Shown here: positions 31,784 to 43,900 of the stretch, piece after piece
Layout: the number at the start of each line of letters is the position of its first letter
How positions within the stretch are numbered: position 1 is the first letter of the stretch
NCBI GenBank assembly: GCA_021234155.1
Contig: JAJEKV010000050.1
Span: forward strand, 7,921,700 to 7,985,699
Length of the DNA stretch: 64,000 nt
From: Isoetes taiwanensis
Lineage: Eukaryota > Streptophyta > Lycopodiopsida > Isoetales > Isoetaceae
Reading direction: 5' to 3'
Program-made: the position numbers and the translations under genes
The notes under the pieces: model-generated
Seen by the model: the letters and a program-made list of their open reading frames with translations, nothing else
Database searches by the model: none
Told to the model about the DNA's origin: nothing

Positions 31784-31791
31784 AGGGAGGG
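31784..31791 (+). other. Candidate polypurine tract of G2
   Basis: AGGGAGGG is followed by TGTAAAATGGG, an alternative LTR start about 103 bp before the point where the two LTR copies become similar. If correct, the 3' LTR starts at 31792 and the 5' LTR is missing its first ~100 bp. Bases just before 31895 are not purine-rich, which favours this reading. Confidence 0.4.
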
Positions 31792-31894
31792 TGTAAAATG
31801 GGTCATTTGGGGACATCCCAAAGGACAGTATAGAGTTTGTTTTTGTTGTGGGTTCTCCGCCCGCAGGAGTATACGTTCTTGTAAATTGCATGCT

Positions 31895-32235
31895 TGTTGG
31901 GGTCGTGCATACTCACCCACACCACTCCATACACCACTCACCACGCATGCGCACTAACCACATTCACCACTATTGAGGTGGTATAGAAGATAGTATCTGG
32001 TATATGGGTGATGTATGCATGCAGCGTGCGAGGATATTTGCGTATGCATTGTGGAGCCATCATGGCGAGACCATACGTGAGAGAGACGAGAGGCGGTGTA
32101 TTGAGAAGTGTTTTTGCTTGATCTAGCTATGGAGATGATGATTCTTTGTGTTGTGCATTGCCTTGATCACGATAGATTGAGGCTTGGATTGTTGGGTTTT
32201 CATCCTTCTTATGAGTTAGAGTTGGGGCTCTAACA
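31895..32235 (+). repeat. G2 3' LTR, ~341 bp
   Basis: TGTTGGGGTCGTGC to GGGGCTCTAACA, homologous along its length to 25137-25496 with many small indels. A possible earlier start at 31792 is noted separately. Confidence 0.85.
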
Positions 32236-33860
32236 AGCCTATTCCAACCCTTGGGTTTAGTTCAAATAGCTCCGAATTGATCGGATGCCTTTTACCCCAA
32301 AGGGAATTTCTAATAATTTTTCCGGCCTAAGAGATAAGCAGTTACACTGGTGCAAAGCTGGCCCGGAGAATAGATGGGCCTCTGGTTTTGGGTTGCCTAG
32401 AGTGAGCCAGCACTTGTTTATGTGAATTTTGGCATATCCCTAGGTATATGCTGGAATATCCTAGAATATCTTGTTGGCTAGCTCAAAACTTATGATTAAA
32501 ATTTTGTAGCTCTGGGTCGCTACGATTTGGTGGGGCCAGCTCATCAAAGCCCGGCTAGCAGGAGGGTCTTCATTACTGTGAGGTGGAGGCGAGTGTTGCC
32601 TTGAGGGGAAATGTAATTGACCGCAGGGTTGATGGAGGTTCTTGCTCTTCACGGAAAGAATGTAAATTTAGGTATTAGGTCATAGCGGTTATTCCTACTA
32701 GCGGTAAATTTGTCCATGAGTACAAAATACTGCACCATTATGATTGCAATAAATCATAAAAGGCATTGCATTAGGGAGTGTTTATGCCAGAATCTTGCTT
32801 CCCAAGCCCGGCAGTGATGGGAATCAATAGACAAATATGTATTTCTTACTTGGGCGTATTCTGCGGACCAAAGGTGTATGAAGCACTTGTTGAAGCTTCG
32901 CTATACAAGAGTGGAGACATGAGAACATTGCTTTATTACTGTGGGCGAGATCTCAGTCCATGCTTAGCAGATGGTCATTAATGCGTCATTTGTGGAGTTT
33001 TATCTTATTCAAGAAGTTTCTTTGCTCATACTATGCTTATGTCGAGTTGGTGTGAGACTTGTACACTTATACATAGGGTTACTTCTGAGTTATGCTATTA
33101 TGTGGATATCTAAAGAACACATAGTCTAACCTAACAGTGGCTTCCAGTTAGCGAGGCAGAACTCCATTTCCCTCTTATTGTTCTTCTTGTTTTGGTGAGA
33201 ATTATGCGAATTTGGATTCGTTTACGATCTTGTTATTTTTAGTCAGAGTTTAGCGGGTTAAAGGGCTTGAGTTTATTAAGAAGTTAAAATGGTTAGCCAA
33301 ATCATGCCTTACTGTTGTGCGAGGAGTCTGTCTACAATGGTACAAGGTGTAGAAATGATATTCTGACTTGGCACAGCTATCGATGATGCCATTGGCGAGG
33401 TATTTTAATACTTAAATTCTATTTCACAGGCCTAGTTACATTGGGAAAAGGAATCTAATTTTTTCTTATAGGAAGTTTTACTTTTTATTTTTCTTATCTC
33501 CTATGACATGCATTCTTTACAAACTAAATATGGCTATAAATTGCGGGGCTTATGATAAGGCAATGGTATTTAAGGGCTTGATATAGGCGAGGGATGGTAC
33601 ATTAAGAAAGCTTGCAATTGAAGGGGATCAAGTTCCTACAACGGCCAATACTTTTTTCATTTCCTTTATCACCCCAATCAACGATGGGTTTAATATATTG
33701 TAGTTTGTTCTCCTAGGTACCAATGTGTAACTATAAGGATTGTAACTTTTTAGGTATGATGGGCAGAATCAAGTCGCGTCGGCTATTGCTGACTCAAACC
33801 ATGGTGAGTTGGACAATACCTCGTAAACAATCAGGTCGTCCGGATAAGATGATTCATTTC
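32236..33860. other. Intergenic DNA with one small open frame
   Basis: The plus frame 32778-32981 (67 residues) has a balanced composition and ends cleanly (VYEALVEASLYKSGDMRTLL ... CLADGH), but no domain, splice partner or start context was found. It may be a fragment of a lost exon. The rest holds no supported feature. Confidence 0.3.
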
Positions 33861-36800
33861 CCAATTTGCTAATCGCGAAAGTACTTGACAATGACCCTTT
33901 GACCGTCTGCTATCCATCATTCAATTAATCATTCATCTATTTGGCTTTGACATATATTATCTAGAATTTTTAACCATCAAGAATTTGAGATACTTGATTC
34001 TAGATTTTTATCATATCACGGAGGCAATCCTAATTTGAATGTATTTTCAGTGATGGTCTTACCTGCAAAATGTTTCCAACTATCTCTTTAAAAGTAGGTT
34101 TTCTCTCCATTTTGGTTACACTTTTCATTGTATAAAACTAACAATGGTAGGTAATGCACTTGTTAAAGTAATGGTAATTTCTTGCTATTCACTAATGTTA
34201 GCGTAGCGGTGTTTCCTAATATCTGATGGCAGGGGGAGGCTTCAATCAATAACATTGGCAAGTTCTGCGGATAGACAAATCAGCCAATATTGCCGACTTC
34301 TTTCGAGGTTTGTTTGAAGACATCAAAGCTAGTAGCGACTTACGCTTCTTTGTTTTATGATGTATTACAGAAAGTTTGTAGGTATGTTTAAAGGGATTTT
34401 TGAGATCATAAAAGGGCCTTCCTAAGAATTGTTGACTAAGCTATATGAACACCACCCAATGTGTCAATTTAAATACAAAACAATTATAACTGCTCAACTG
34501 GATCACATTTTTCTAGCATAATTGTTGATAGAAAATTCCAAATGATCTTTTGTTTGGTGCAATAGATGAATCTCATTGAGATCTTTCCAACCTTAAGGTG
34601 GTTTCATATCTTTTTAGCCCATAGAATAGTAAAAGATAGGTAAAAAACCATATTTTTTGGGTTTGACAATCATAAGCTTTGGTTAAAATATGTTAGCTTT
34701 CGTTGGAAAGATCCTTGAGATCTATCTATTACACTAAGCGAAACTCATTGGACTTTTCTATCAGGTTACTAGAAAATGTGATTGATAAATTAGATTATAA
34801 CGATTTTCTTGGCTGGACCGATCGAACTCGATTTCTAATTGGTGGTTCATTTATCTTCATTTTGGCTTAGTTGGCATGTTTGAAGGCCTTTTTTATCTCA
34901 AAACCTAATGGCATGAACTTCGTTCTAGCATGCAGAGACTAAGTTTTAGATTCATGGCAATTTGATGTTATATTCTCTTTATTCAAAGATATACATTTTG
35001 TTGTAGGGGTTTGCAGTTCTACCACACTTGGGCTATTAGATCTTGGTAGAGCTATTGAATGGGCAACAGCCTTGTATCCTTCCATCAATTCTATGGTAAA
35101 ATGGTCTTAAAGAGCACTTTCCTCTTATATGTTAGGATGATATTTTATGATCAAGGACAATTATCTTTTTTTTAAATAAACCATGCAAGATTACAGCCTA
35201 TATAAGAATGTCATAAGTTGTACTTTTCCCCTTTTACATGATTTCATGAATATCTACTATAGCTTGCTATTTCTTTTCATTTCTAACATATTATGCCATC
35301 CGGGAACTACAAGCTATGACTTCACAGAGGATGCATAGAGTCAGTTGTTCAAGATGATTGCAAATTATCTTTATAAGTGATTAAAATTACTTTCGAGCTA
35401 TCCAAAGGAAGGAAAATGGATCATTAAAAGGGTTTTGAAGGCCCTTTTTAAACAATAAAGAGATTGTAGAGCTGCCTTTGATGTGCGAGTTTGGCGTGAC
35501 AAGTATGAGATAGCCCAAAGATTGAATTTGTGCACCATTGCGGCTATTTGATTGCATGGATGCGCCATAGTAGCATATAATCCGCCTCAAAAGGCATGAA
35601 GCATCGTTAGTTGCCATGGTTCAATTCCATTTCATCGGTGTGAAGTTTCTTGCCCGAAATACTTGGCGGAGTTCCGATTCAAAATTCGCGGTTACATCGC
35701 ATACATGCAATGAATTGAAGAAATGCAGTCGATTAAGTTTGAAGAGGGAGCTGACTATCCCAAATATGGCCCCAAAGCGGGTTTCTAATTTGGCACTCAG
35801 GACAAGGGAGCAGCTCTTAGGTTGTTTCAAGTTCTAAGCAAAAGGTGATGATACAATTATAACACAAAATGTGATAATTGTTAAGCAAATTTCTTTACAA
35901 CTATTATAGATATAGTAGGAATTGTACATTGCCTTGGCATTGGAGTTCTGAAATTTATCTTTTTTTTACTTTGACCCAATATATTTGTATTCATCATATG
36001 CTGCCGAGAACCTTATTCTTTTGGCATCATCGTTGCACAAAAATGTTTATGTATCCAACCTAGACTTGCTGGGTCACGGAACTCTACACTTGTACATCCC
36101 ATTAGGGCATAAGGCACCATGATTTTTATTGCTTATGAAGGTATACGCCCTGCAGGGCGCCTGCATGGGATCCCAAAGTCATATTCCATCTATTTAGATC
36201 TCTTAACGATTCTCCGCAAATTATGCTCTTTTGAGTTGTTTTAAAATCCGTGTTTAAAAGCGGGATAACTTGAAAATTCCAACTCACGTTTTATATGATT
36301 ATCTTTGCCATTAAGCGAGGATCTCACTATCATCTATAAGTTTTGTAGAAGTTCACTTTCTTGTTTGATCATTCCTTGAAGAGATTATTTCCATTTTAGC
36401 TGACACCCCATTTTTAGGGATATTTGAGTAAATTTTGCAAAGTATAGAGGCATTTTGATAATTTTTCCTAAAAACCATATATTTAGGATTCAAATATATA
36501 AACTAAAGGCTTATTAGTAATGTGGCCTCAACTAGAATGGGGCATCTTTTAAATGAAAACCCAGGTTTTATAATACAATCTTCTTAAAAGTGATTTCAAA
36601 GTAATTATAATATGGCCATGTTCAAACCTTCTTGTAGAGAGCCATTGACATTTGATTTCATGTGTGTTGGGCAAGATTTGTTTTGTTCATGGGTAAAATT
36701 TGGATCAACAAAGTGCTATGAAGTCTAGCGTTATTGTTTTTAAGGTTGCACCTAGGAGGCAAACCCTTCCTTATCTTGTGAAAATGCCTTGAGCCATTGT

Positions 36801-37200
36801 TCCAAATGGTAGGCCGGTCTAGATGGATTAGGATGCATGGAAATGTTCCAACCCAGTGCTTTGGCGGGGCAAGGATCAAGTTTCTAATTAAGTGGGGATT
36901 TCTCTAAGATTGGTAGCAATCTATTGCATCTCGATGCAGGAAAATGAGGAGGAAATATTTGAAGAGCTTTGGTAATCGAAATCCATGAATGATCTGCCAA
37001 AACCATTTCTATCAAATTACTTGGATTATAAGATCCTCTCAGAAGCTATATGTCGTCGGGTTTCAAACCCATGGAGGATTTAAAGGCCTCTTGGAGAAAC
37101 TCAATGGTGGAGTGATAGCATTCATGAATCTGTAGCGGGCTTCATACATTGTTTAGAGTATGTTATCAAGAGTATTCTATTGTCTTGAGTAACAATTTGA
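33861..37200. other. AT-rich DNA with retrotransposon-LTR style text, no gene
   Basis: Around 34560-34790 the sequence (GAGATCTTTCCAACCTTAAG ... TTTCGTTGGAAAGATCCTTG ... CTAAGCGAAACTCATTGG) is of the kind found in long gypsy LTRs and untranslated leaders. The frames at 35387-35617, 35616-35837 and 36658-36879 overlap on opposite strands and show no domains. No gene is supported. Confidence 0.35.
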
Positions 37201-39700
37201 ATTGGGTCAAAACATGACTTTGAGCGGCCGATTTAAGCCACTTCACCCCTCCAGCCATGGAGGGGCAACCCTCCGTCTTGTGACACCTGTTTAAGTAATG
37301 CAAAATTCACTTTCTTAAAGATCTTGGAGTCAATCACAGTAGCTCCTTAACCTTGACAAAATTTTAGTTCCTCTATCGCGACCCTGGAAATGAGCGAGGG
37401 CAAAATTCATGACTCTCGATTTTGGGTAGACGCTTCTTTCAATGGACTTAGTTGAATCACGGAAGTTAGCGGACATAAAACAAGCAGAGAATAACAATAA
37501 CTAAGAAAATATTTAAAAGAGGAAAAAGGATATTACTTGAGTTCCTTACTTGGAAATTCTTTGAGCATGCTGCCATCTTCCCGTGTGAGGCGGAATTTGA
37601 AGAAGTGGTTAGTGCGGTGCGGTGTCACCCTACGCTCTGCTCTATCGATTAGGCTGAACCAGCCACCTGCGCTCCAGATCCATGCCGCTCACGCTCCTGC
37701 CAGAATACTGCTCACGATCCGCCCACGGTGAAGCGGACCTAGCCCCTTGGCCCTGGAGCGTTGCAGGCTGCGTTAACATCTAAGTTAAACATCCAAGATA
37801 CTTTTCATTATGCTTGCTCAATGAAATTATAGTCCCATTGATCCCGGATAATTATATACAAGATAGGCTCATCGGAGTTTGGCATACTAACAACTCTACT
37901 ATCTCAAAGAGTCCTCCTTATAAATTAAACCGAGGGATGACTCTGGAAGCGGCTTACCAACTGTCACACCCTCATCCCCGGACTCTCCATCCAGAATCGC
38001 ATTCCATGCTCGGAGATGATACCCTCTTAAACATACACAAACAATACAAGGAGGTTAGTCCACAAGGACTAAGAAAGTGGAGAGGAAACATTTGAGGGCA
38101 TTACTAGCATCAGCCACAAAGCAATCTAGCATTATAACTTCAAGATATAAAGGAGCCCGATTAGATTTACACGCTCCACTATGCCCTGCATTAGTTAGAA
38201 CTCATCTTGCAAGCACTTTTACATTCTCAACATTCTCTATGTGTATGCACATATGTTAAGCATAATCAGCAGGTTGCGACCCCAAGGAGACCACTCTCCA
38301 TCACGTACATCACGGGGTTTTCACAAGGCTACGCTCTTAACTCATCCGGCCCATCGGCCCCGGATCACGGAGTTTACGACCACCCACCGGAGGTGGTACG
38401 TAAATGCAACATGCCATCCGTCTAGCCATAAAGCTGCCAGGATCGCGAGATCTCTGACCATTCCACTAGAAGATGAGATGGATTTGCAATGCAGAATTAC
38501 AAGCATCCATCATGACTTTTAAGATAGAGATATCATTAATATCCGTCTGGTGATCCAAATCTGAGGATATCATGGGAATCCTCATGCATCTTACTTTCCA
38601 GAACAACCGCAGAACGATACAATCCAATGGGAATGAGGTTCATACCAAGATATTTCATAAACTAAGTGTGACATCCTCATTGCCAAATCATAAAGCAAGA
38701 ACATGAACTCCTTAACATATAGACAACTATAACTTCCAGCATACCATAATTACACTGTCCTAGAGACAATTCACATATTCTACTTCATGGTAGGTCTACA
38801 CTCCGCGAGATGGTTCACTCAGGAATCTCTACTAGATAGGCCATACCATATTCTTAGCAACATATAATGCAGCAGCTCATGCTCCATCCATCTAGCATCA
38901 TAGAATCCGATTACTCTATCAAAGAAATGCTTGTGATATATCCTTCTATGATGCGGTATCAAGGCCCCTATTCATAAAGGTTGCATGGAATATCTCATTT
39001 CTGAGGATTATAACTCCTTAAAGGAAACTCTAGGATCCCAAATTATTCATAAGGAAGACTGCAGGTGGTGACATAGAACCAAATTGAAGATCTATTCCTG
39101 GCCCGAAGCTTGGTAGATTGTATTACGCCATAGGCGGTTCTGTAAAGCCTAACCAAGCAATACAACAAACCAAGCACTCTCAAATCCCAAACGCATCCGG
39201 ATCCCACCTCAATTTCTCGAGATTGATTACTTGCTTCTATCGGTAGGTCTACCTTCCTTGCTTCTATTTCCTCATAGCCTTCCCATGCAGCCTCGCTTTG
39301 GGTTTAAACTCTTGTTCTATAATCACGGAATCCTCTCCTTCTACAGAGAATATTAAGAGGAGGAAAAAATAAACAAGATCCTTCACCAAACCAAGACACC
39401 ATCTCCTTTATTCATCCCTATCTATCTCTAATAAATCGTCAATATATAGTGTGGTGTCTGTCTTTATATCATTATCCTCTTCGAATCCATCTCATCTCTA
39501 TTATATCATCGAAGGTCGTTAGATGATCTACCTCCATCTTATCTTGAGACAAAGTAAGCCCACTAGGTTAGATTACAATCCCGTCCTCTTCTCTTTTTAC
39601 CTTTTCGGCTTTAACATGGCCTTTAACATGTTTGAATCCCAATGGTTTCCATTAAATCAATCAAATCCTAAGCCCTTGATTTAGGGCTGGATTCAACACA
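37201..39700. other. LTR-like moderately GC-rich DNA
   Basis: TGTCACACCCTCATCCCCGG at 37962 looks like the start of a del/Tekay-type gypsy LTR on the plus strand. The body (38.0-38.45 kb, with CGGGGTTTTCACAAGGCTAC and GGAGGTGGTACGTAAATGC) is in the style of the 4.7-5.6 kb block. Overlapping small frames at 37537-38522 are not gene-like. The LTR end and any internal region were not located, so this may be a solo or broken LTR. Confidence 0.4.
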
Positions 39701-40791
39701 CCTAAACATCATAATATAGGATAACAAAGATTTTTGTGCATTAGTTTCTTGAGAGGATACAAGAAATCATAAATTGTGCTTAATCCATATGTAGGTGTAA
39801 AGAGATGCTGAGGAAGAAGGCACTTCTGATTGGACTAGTAAATGGATTGGATTTGTTACTTGGAAACTATGGAGGGATTCCTATAGTACTTGGTTTTGGA
39901 AGAGGTCCTTTCCTTCTGAAGTAATTTGGTGAAGAAGATGTTGAATGACTCTACTCGGTGAGTACTTTCGACTTTTCATTCATCTATCTTGTGCTTGCTA
40001 GTAGCTTCTTATTTTTCCACGAATCTTGAGGGCTTTTCTGGATATTCGGGGTTTTATTCTAGAATTCTTCCAATATGATTCATAAAAAAAAAAGTTTTGT
40101 GCATAGTAACCTCTGGATGGAGGAGGTTACTGCGTGATAAACCTGATAGTTTGCCGAGGTAAGCGTTAGCACAAGTGGCATTGCGTTCCTTGCTATGTGG
40201 GTTCACGTAAAAGCAACACCTTTGCATTTCTTAGCCCTCGTCAATCCTATTCGCGACATGTGGCCTAGTTCTTTCCTTGAATGTTGCGAAGTTCGGCCCA
40301 GTACGTCGATTTTCCCTACGATTACGCTTGTTCTTGGATTTACCTTGCATTAGGGTCATTTACCTTGCGTTCTTGGATTCTGCAGGCATTCAGAACCCTT
40401 TGCCCACATTCTTGAACTCTTACTGTCATTCGGTGCAATCAGTTTTCTTGCCTTGAGAATGCAAAGCGAGGTTGCTTCCACGCGTTAAAGGCGATCTCTG
40501 CTTGACATTCCGTGTGGAATTGTTTCCACCGCAGGGGTAATCGAGAAAGACATTCTACGAAAGTGACATCGACACCCAAGGCGGCTAGGCCAAGGGACCC
40601 CCAAATTCCTGGCGACAGAAAGAAACCTGAGCGAAGGGTTTCTTGCAAATAAACCAACAAGTTAATTTCCAGGAATTTCAAGGTTTAGTCAAATCAAGTT
40701 AACGCTTTTTCCAAAACTTTGGACCTTCGTTTAACTAATTTGCAGAAAAAGGTTGAGACAGTTCTCGCTCTTCAGTAACGGGAGGACGGAG
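39701..40791 (+). promoter_or_regulatory. Upstream region and probable 5' leader of the SWIM gene
   Basis: Directly before the coding start there is a good 3' splice site (pyrimidine-rich stretch, then TTAACTAATTTGCAG/A at 40745/40746), and 40746-40791 is open in frame. This suggests a leader intron, with an untranslated first exon somewhere in 40.4-40.7 kb, or alternatively a further upstream coding exon. The minus frame 40439-40681 shows no domain. Promoter elements could not be assigned. Confidence 0.4.
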
Positions 40792-43298
40792 ATGGGTGTG
40801 ATTTTAGGAACTGAACCGGAGGTTCGTGCTCGTGTTCCAGATGCAACATTCAAGCATGCTAAGAATGTGGAAAATAGATTGCGCTCGGTCTCATTCGAGG
40901 GCAGCCTTTTTGAAAAGGCTTCAGCTGTTTGTGATGGTAATAGCAAATCCTCCCATTTCTTCTGCATTAGGAATCCAGGAATTTATTTTCAATGTGTCGT
41001 TCATCCGTTGTCGCTAATAAATCAATGATGAATCATGAATGTGAACAAACGGAGGCAGAAGTTGATACTCTTTTTGCATGTTCACATAACAGGTTTGGAC
41101 GGAATAAATTTGGTTCTTTTGCATTTCAACTCAACGTTTCACTTGTTTTCTTTAACAAATAATTAATGGCAGCTGTTTGCCTGTTTGCTTGTGTATCTCG
41201 AAATCTAACCTTCAAAATTTACTTCCCGTGTTGGCAAATAACAGGAAACTTATAAGAAAGTCTACTAGGACTGGATTTTTTTTTTTTCAAGAAAATTACT
41301 TTTCCAACCTAAACAAGTCTGAAGCATGTTGCACTCGTACAGGTTCTCATGGAACCCTTCCCACATTTGCACCAGGTTTATGTTTGGCTACTTTCCAATC
41401 CAGCCGGTTCTTTGTGTATGTGTATCATATAAATTTATTTTGGAAGAAGCTACTTCGTGCAATGCATAAATAGCTTAAGTTAAGGAAAAATTGGGAAGGT
41501 GAATATCATATTAGTGTGAAATGAACAATGGCTTTATTACCTATTATTATTTTAAGTGTATATTTTTGTCCTTTTATATTGTTTACTGATGTTGCGTTTT
41601 GCCATCATAGGTTCAAATCCAGGGGATAACTATACATTGGACTTCACTGTTATTCCCAATGCTTCTGAGCCTTTAGCATGTCATTGTTCTTGCCCAGTGG
41701 GAAATCGGCCCAAAGCAGTCTGTAAACATATTACAGCACTCTTGCTTTTAAGAATTGCCAAGGTCAGAACTTGAGCTTAAGATTTCTTTCTCCATGTAAT
41801 CTGGTTCCTAAGCTCCAACCTTACATCTTTGCAGTTACAGAAGCAGCACTCTGGATCCGAGGATACGGCAAATGCTCTAAGTGATAAACTGAATGAAAAT
41901 AAGAAAGCAAATATTTCAGAAGATGAAGGGAAGAAGGAAGATTTTTTTGGTGCATTGGAAATGTGTGAGAAAATAAGAAATCCTATTGCAATACAGGCCA
42001 CTGCATCTAAGAAACGTGTCTTGCCTGCATGGATGAATAAGCAACCAGATGTTATAGAAGAAAAGGGGAATAATGTCGAGAAACCAACTGGAAGGAAGCC
42101 TAGAAAGGTCACAAAGAAAGCCAAGGAGGAAGCTACAGAAAGTAAAGAAGAAGAAGGGGAGCATCATAAGGTCGAGAAAGCAACTGAAAAGAAGACAAGA
42201 AAGGCCACAAAAAAAGTCAACGAAGAAGCTACAAAAAGTAAAGAAGAAGAAGGGGAGCATCAAATTGACCTAAATAGGATACAAGATAAGGGGAGGAAAC
42301 GTAGACTAGTTAGAGCTGACAGCATGCTACTGGATGCTTCATCTGAAAAAATTAGTGCAAAACAAGCTTGTTCCAAGACTTCAAAAAGATTGGAACACAC
42401 ATCTAGTGATTCATCAGAAAAGCTTACAGAAAATACTAGAGGAAAAAGAGCAAATGGTCGTTCGGTTGAAACGAAAAATAAGACTATAAAAGGCCCAGCA
42501 AAAAAACGAAGGAAAAATATGAATGAAGAAAGAAGTGATCGTGAAGATTATGAACTAGAAAAGTGCACATCAAGGCATCATAGACGTACACTTCAGCTAG
42601 AAGAAAGTGATCTTTCTGAGGTTGACCAATGCACAGAAGCTGAAGGATTTGAAGCTTCTGATATTAATGAATTAGACAGTGGATTTAACTTAACAACAGA
42701 TGATCTTATCAGCATTGCTCAAAAGGTGATCAATAAAACAAAACTTTTGATCTACGACCTTTCTTTGTTCATTTTCTAAGAATAAAATGTACAGTCTTGC
42801 ATTAATCTTCTTGTTTGGATGCAGCATCTCGAAGGGAAGCAAAGCAGTTCATTTCAGGAAGGGGAGCTTGTAAAGAAAGCAGATAATGTTCAGGTAGAAA
42901 ATCAGAGTTCTGAAGAGCAAGAAAAAAGAAGGAAACCCAAAAATGATGGGTCTATTTATTCTGCTGATGCATGGAAAAAGACACCAGCTGGGAGTCAGCA
43001 TGCTGTTCTTGATAGGACAAATAGTCTATCCACCTTTACAGATGATCCCAGCCTTAATTTGCCACCCAAGGAACCCAAGCTGATGTCATCTGATAATGTT
43101 GCTGAAGACATGCTTGGCTTGATTTTTGGACCAACGTTATGTGCAAAAAAAGATCAAAGCCCTCCAAACGATTTTCGAATAGTTGAAGAGATATCGCACA
43201 CTTCTATGGTATCTTCTATTGATTTGAAGCTTGATTTCGAACCTAAACCAAAAAAGAAAGGCAGCTTGAAGGATCAAATGCATCTTCTCTTGGCTTGA
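40792..43298 (+). CDS. SWIM zinc-finger protein with putative Ku-binding motif
   Basis: Four coding exons join in phase: 40792-40936, 41611-41762, 41835-42725, 42825-43298 (553 residues), with GT-AG introns; the first junction splits a Gly codon. Residues 55-99 hold the SWIM domain: a beta-hairpin (NYTLDFTVIP), then C74-S-C76, nine residues, C86-K-H88, and helix ITALLLLRIAK. SWIM domains bind zinc and mediate DNA or protein contacts. Residues 158-166 read KKRVLPAWM, matching the APLF/CYREN-type Ku-binding motif. A 32-residue Lys/Glu repeat occurs twice (180-211, 212-242). Basic patches GRKRR (252-256) and KKRRK (322-326) suggest a nuclear protein. The rest is charged and probably disordered, ending in a Lys-rich segment plus a short Leu helix. 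The ATG at 40792 is the first in frame after the leader splice site; an upstream coding exon cannot be excluded. A role in DNA repair is inference from the motif. This is the only intact gene found here. Confidence 0.85.
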
Positions 43299-43900
43299 AA
43301 CAATTGGAGTCAATGATTTGCTCTTTATTCTTGTGAAATTTGTACATTGGTAGATTAAACCAAGGGCAGTAGTTTGACTGTAAATACGATCACTCTCCCT
43401 TGTACTTAGATTTCATTCAGATGATGAGTAAAATGCTGTTTCGTGAAAGTTGTCCCAGGGGACATGACACTGAAGCGCCTTAGTACTCAAACAGCATCAT
43501 ATGCTCTGAAAGAGTTGCCTTCTGCATTTTTGCTAAATTTGAAGGCATATGGGGATGATGTCTTGCCATGCTACAGGCAAAAATTTCTAAAAGTGCAGTT
43601 CTTGCCTCAGTAAGTTTTGTACCATTAAAGAAATTCTGTACCTTGGGAAAAAGACCACCTGCATTAAGTTTCCTTTGCTTCTTAAAAATCTTAAGTTTAG
43701 GAATCAACACATGAATACAATGCAAATAGTATATTGAATAGAAATAGGAAAATCGTGAGTACAAGCCTCTCACGTAGCTTCATATAGATTTAGACACGAC
43801 TCTTCATAACAGACATGACTCTTTGCCTACATGGATGCCATATCATATTGCATGCTGAGTTGGCAGGGTTGTCATATTCTAACAAAAAATGGAGTGATAT
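43299..43900 (+). other. 3' flank of the SWIM gene
   Basis: The 3' untranslated region probably ends within ~150 bp (43.3-43.45 kb, T-rich with GTAAATACG and GAGTAAAATG). No canonical AATAAA was found in that stretch. The minus frame 43480-43773 (97 residues) has no domain. The retrotransposon G3 begins nearby, within about 600 bp of the stop codon. Confidence 0.4.

Larger units (their letters stand above)
25137..32235 (+). mobile_element. G2: Ty3/gypsy retrotransposon with both LTRs, ~7.1 kb
   Basis: A pair of direct LTRs (25137-25496 and 31895-32235) encloses gag-like, RT, RNase H-like and integrase sequence in Ty3/gypsy order, all on the plus strand. The integrase and RT phrases (LDYIGPINPPSSK; DLNKAT; LRPYF) suggest the Tat/Ogre-type non-chromovirus branch; that placement is from memory of the family, not a tree. 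All frames are broken. Flanks GACCT (left) and AGCCT (right) may be a degenerate 5 bp target duplication. Confidence 0.85.

Noticed and set aside
35387-35837. Overlapping frames on both strands of ~70 codons
   Set aside because: Short, no domains, no splice sites that would join them, and in LTR-like surroundings.
41777-42263. Two 115-codon minus frames rich in Phe, Leu and Ser
   Set aside because: Antisense shadows of the Lys/Glu-rich exon 3 of the SWIM gene.
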